Under the pieces are notes generated by a model. The model saw only the letters and a list, made by a program, of their open reading frames with translations. It had not been told where the DNA came from and did no database searches. The translations under genes and the position numbers were made by a program. 64,000 nucleotides of DNA from Akkermansia sp. (GTDB taxonomy: Bacteria > Verrucomicrobiota > Verrucomicrobiia > Verrucomicrobiales > Akkermansiaceae): positions 49,451-113,450 of the forward strand of contig JAUNER010000004.1 of the NCBI GenBank assembly GCA_030525455.1, in the 5' to 3' direction. Within the stretch, counting starts at the first letter, position 1; the number at the start of each line of letters is the position of its first letter. This document shows positions 63,961 to 64,000 of this stretch, piece after piece.

Positions 63961-64000
63961 AATTTTTTCCTCCGAGTTATCGGCTTTTCAACTCTTAGAA

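Noticed and set aside
1..64000. CRISPR arrays, insertion sequences, integrases and prophage clusters
   Set aside because: I saw no regularly spaced repeats, transposase motifs, terminal inverted repeats or phage gene blocks; the single phage-like gene at 37-39.5 kb stands alone.

Overview
The window is a gene-dense, moderately AT-rich bacterial chromosome segment of mostly housekeeping genes. It has no insertion sequences, integrases, rRNA or CRISPR arrays. I infer a Gram-negative member of Verrucomicrobiota, probably close to Akkermansiaceae. The reasons are a secretin with N-terminal TPRs resembling the Akkermansia type, a GH16 enzyme ending in a PEP-CTERM anchor, a divergent FtsZ next to FtsA, and outer-membrane lipoprotein and LPS-type functions (Lnt, MsbA-like ABC proteins, lipobox proteins). 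This assignment rests on gene content, not on a database search.

Region 1-19 kb is almost entirely on the minus strand. It holds a membrane pyrophosphatase cut by the window edge, fabI, and a four-gene operon (secretin, AsmA-like protein, DUF374 acyltransferase, folD). A second operon follows (thioredoxin-fold protein, CCA-adding enzyme, GH13 amylase), then a Pit phosphate transporter with a PhoU-like tail, and a cdsA-hrpB pair. A likely small RNA lies upstream of cdsA.

Region 19-34 kb holds two overlapping half-size ABC exporters, a phosphosugar mutase, an NlpC/P60-like lipoprotein, ftsA-ftsZ followed by a DUF6056 membrane protein, a large PEP-CTERM GH16 glucanase, and a CAU-anticodon tRNA.

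Region 34-48 kb holds RidA, a large basic protein with a histone-like Lys/Ala tail, and ferritin. Next is a pyrE-nagZ run followed by an isolated phage tail protein gene, then an L,D-transpeptidase, an RlmI-type methyltransferase, a promoter plus structured RNA ahead of a KH-domain protein, Lnt, a ferredoxin, a DciA-like DUF721 protein and an acyltransferase-3 protein.

Region 48-64 kb holds a 2114-residue alpha-2-macroglobulin with an intact thioester motif, malQ, three small envelope genes, htpG, the hom-lysC threonine/lysine pair and a lone Panacea-domain protein.

Functional themes are alpha-glucan metabolism (GH13, MalQ, phosphosugar mutase), envelope building and defence (Lnt, CdsA, AsmA-like, NagZ, L,D-transpeptidase, A2M), and cell division. 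Several genes have a good sigma70-type promoter whose predicted start falls on or within a few bases of the ATG. This suggests leaderless or near-leaderless transcripts are common here, and it revises several start codons downstream.
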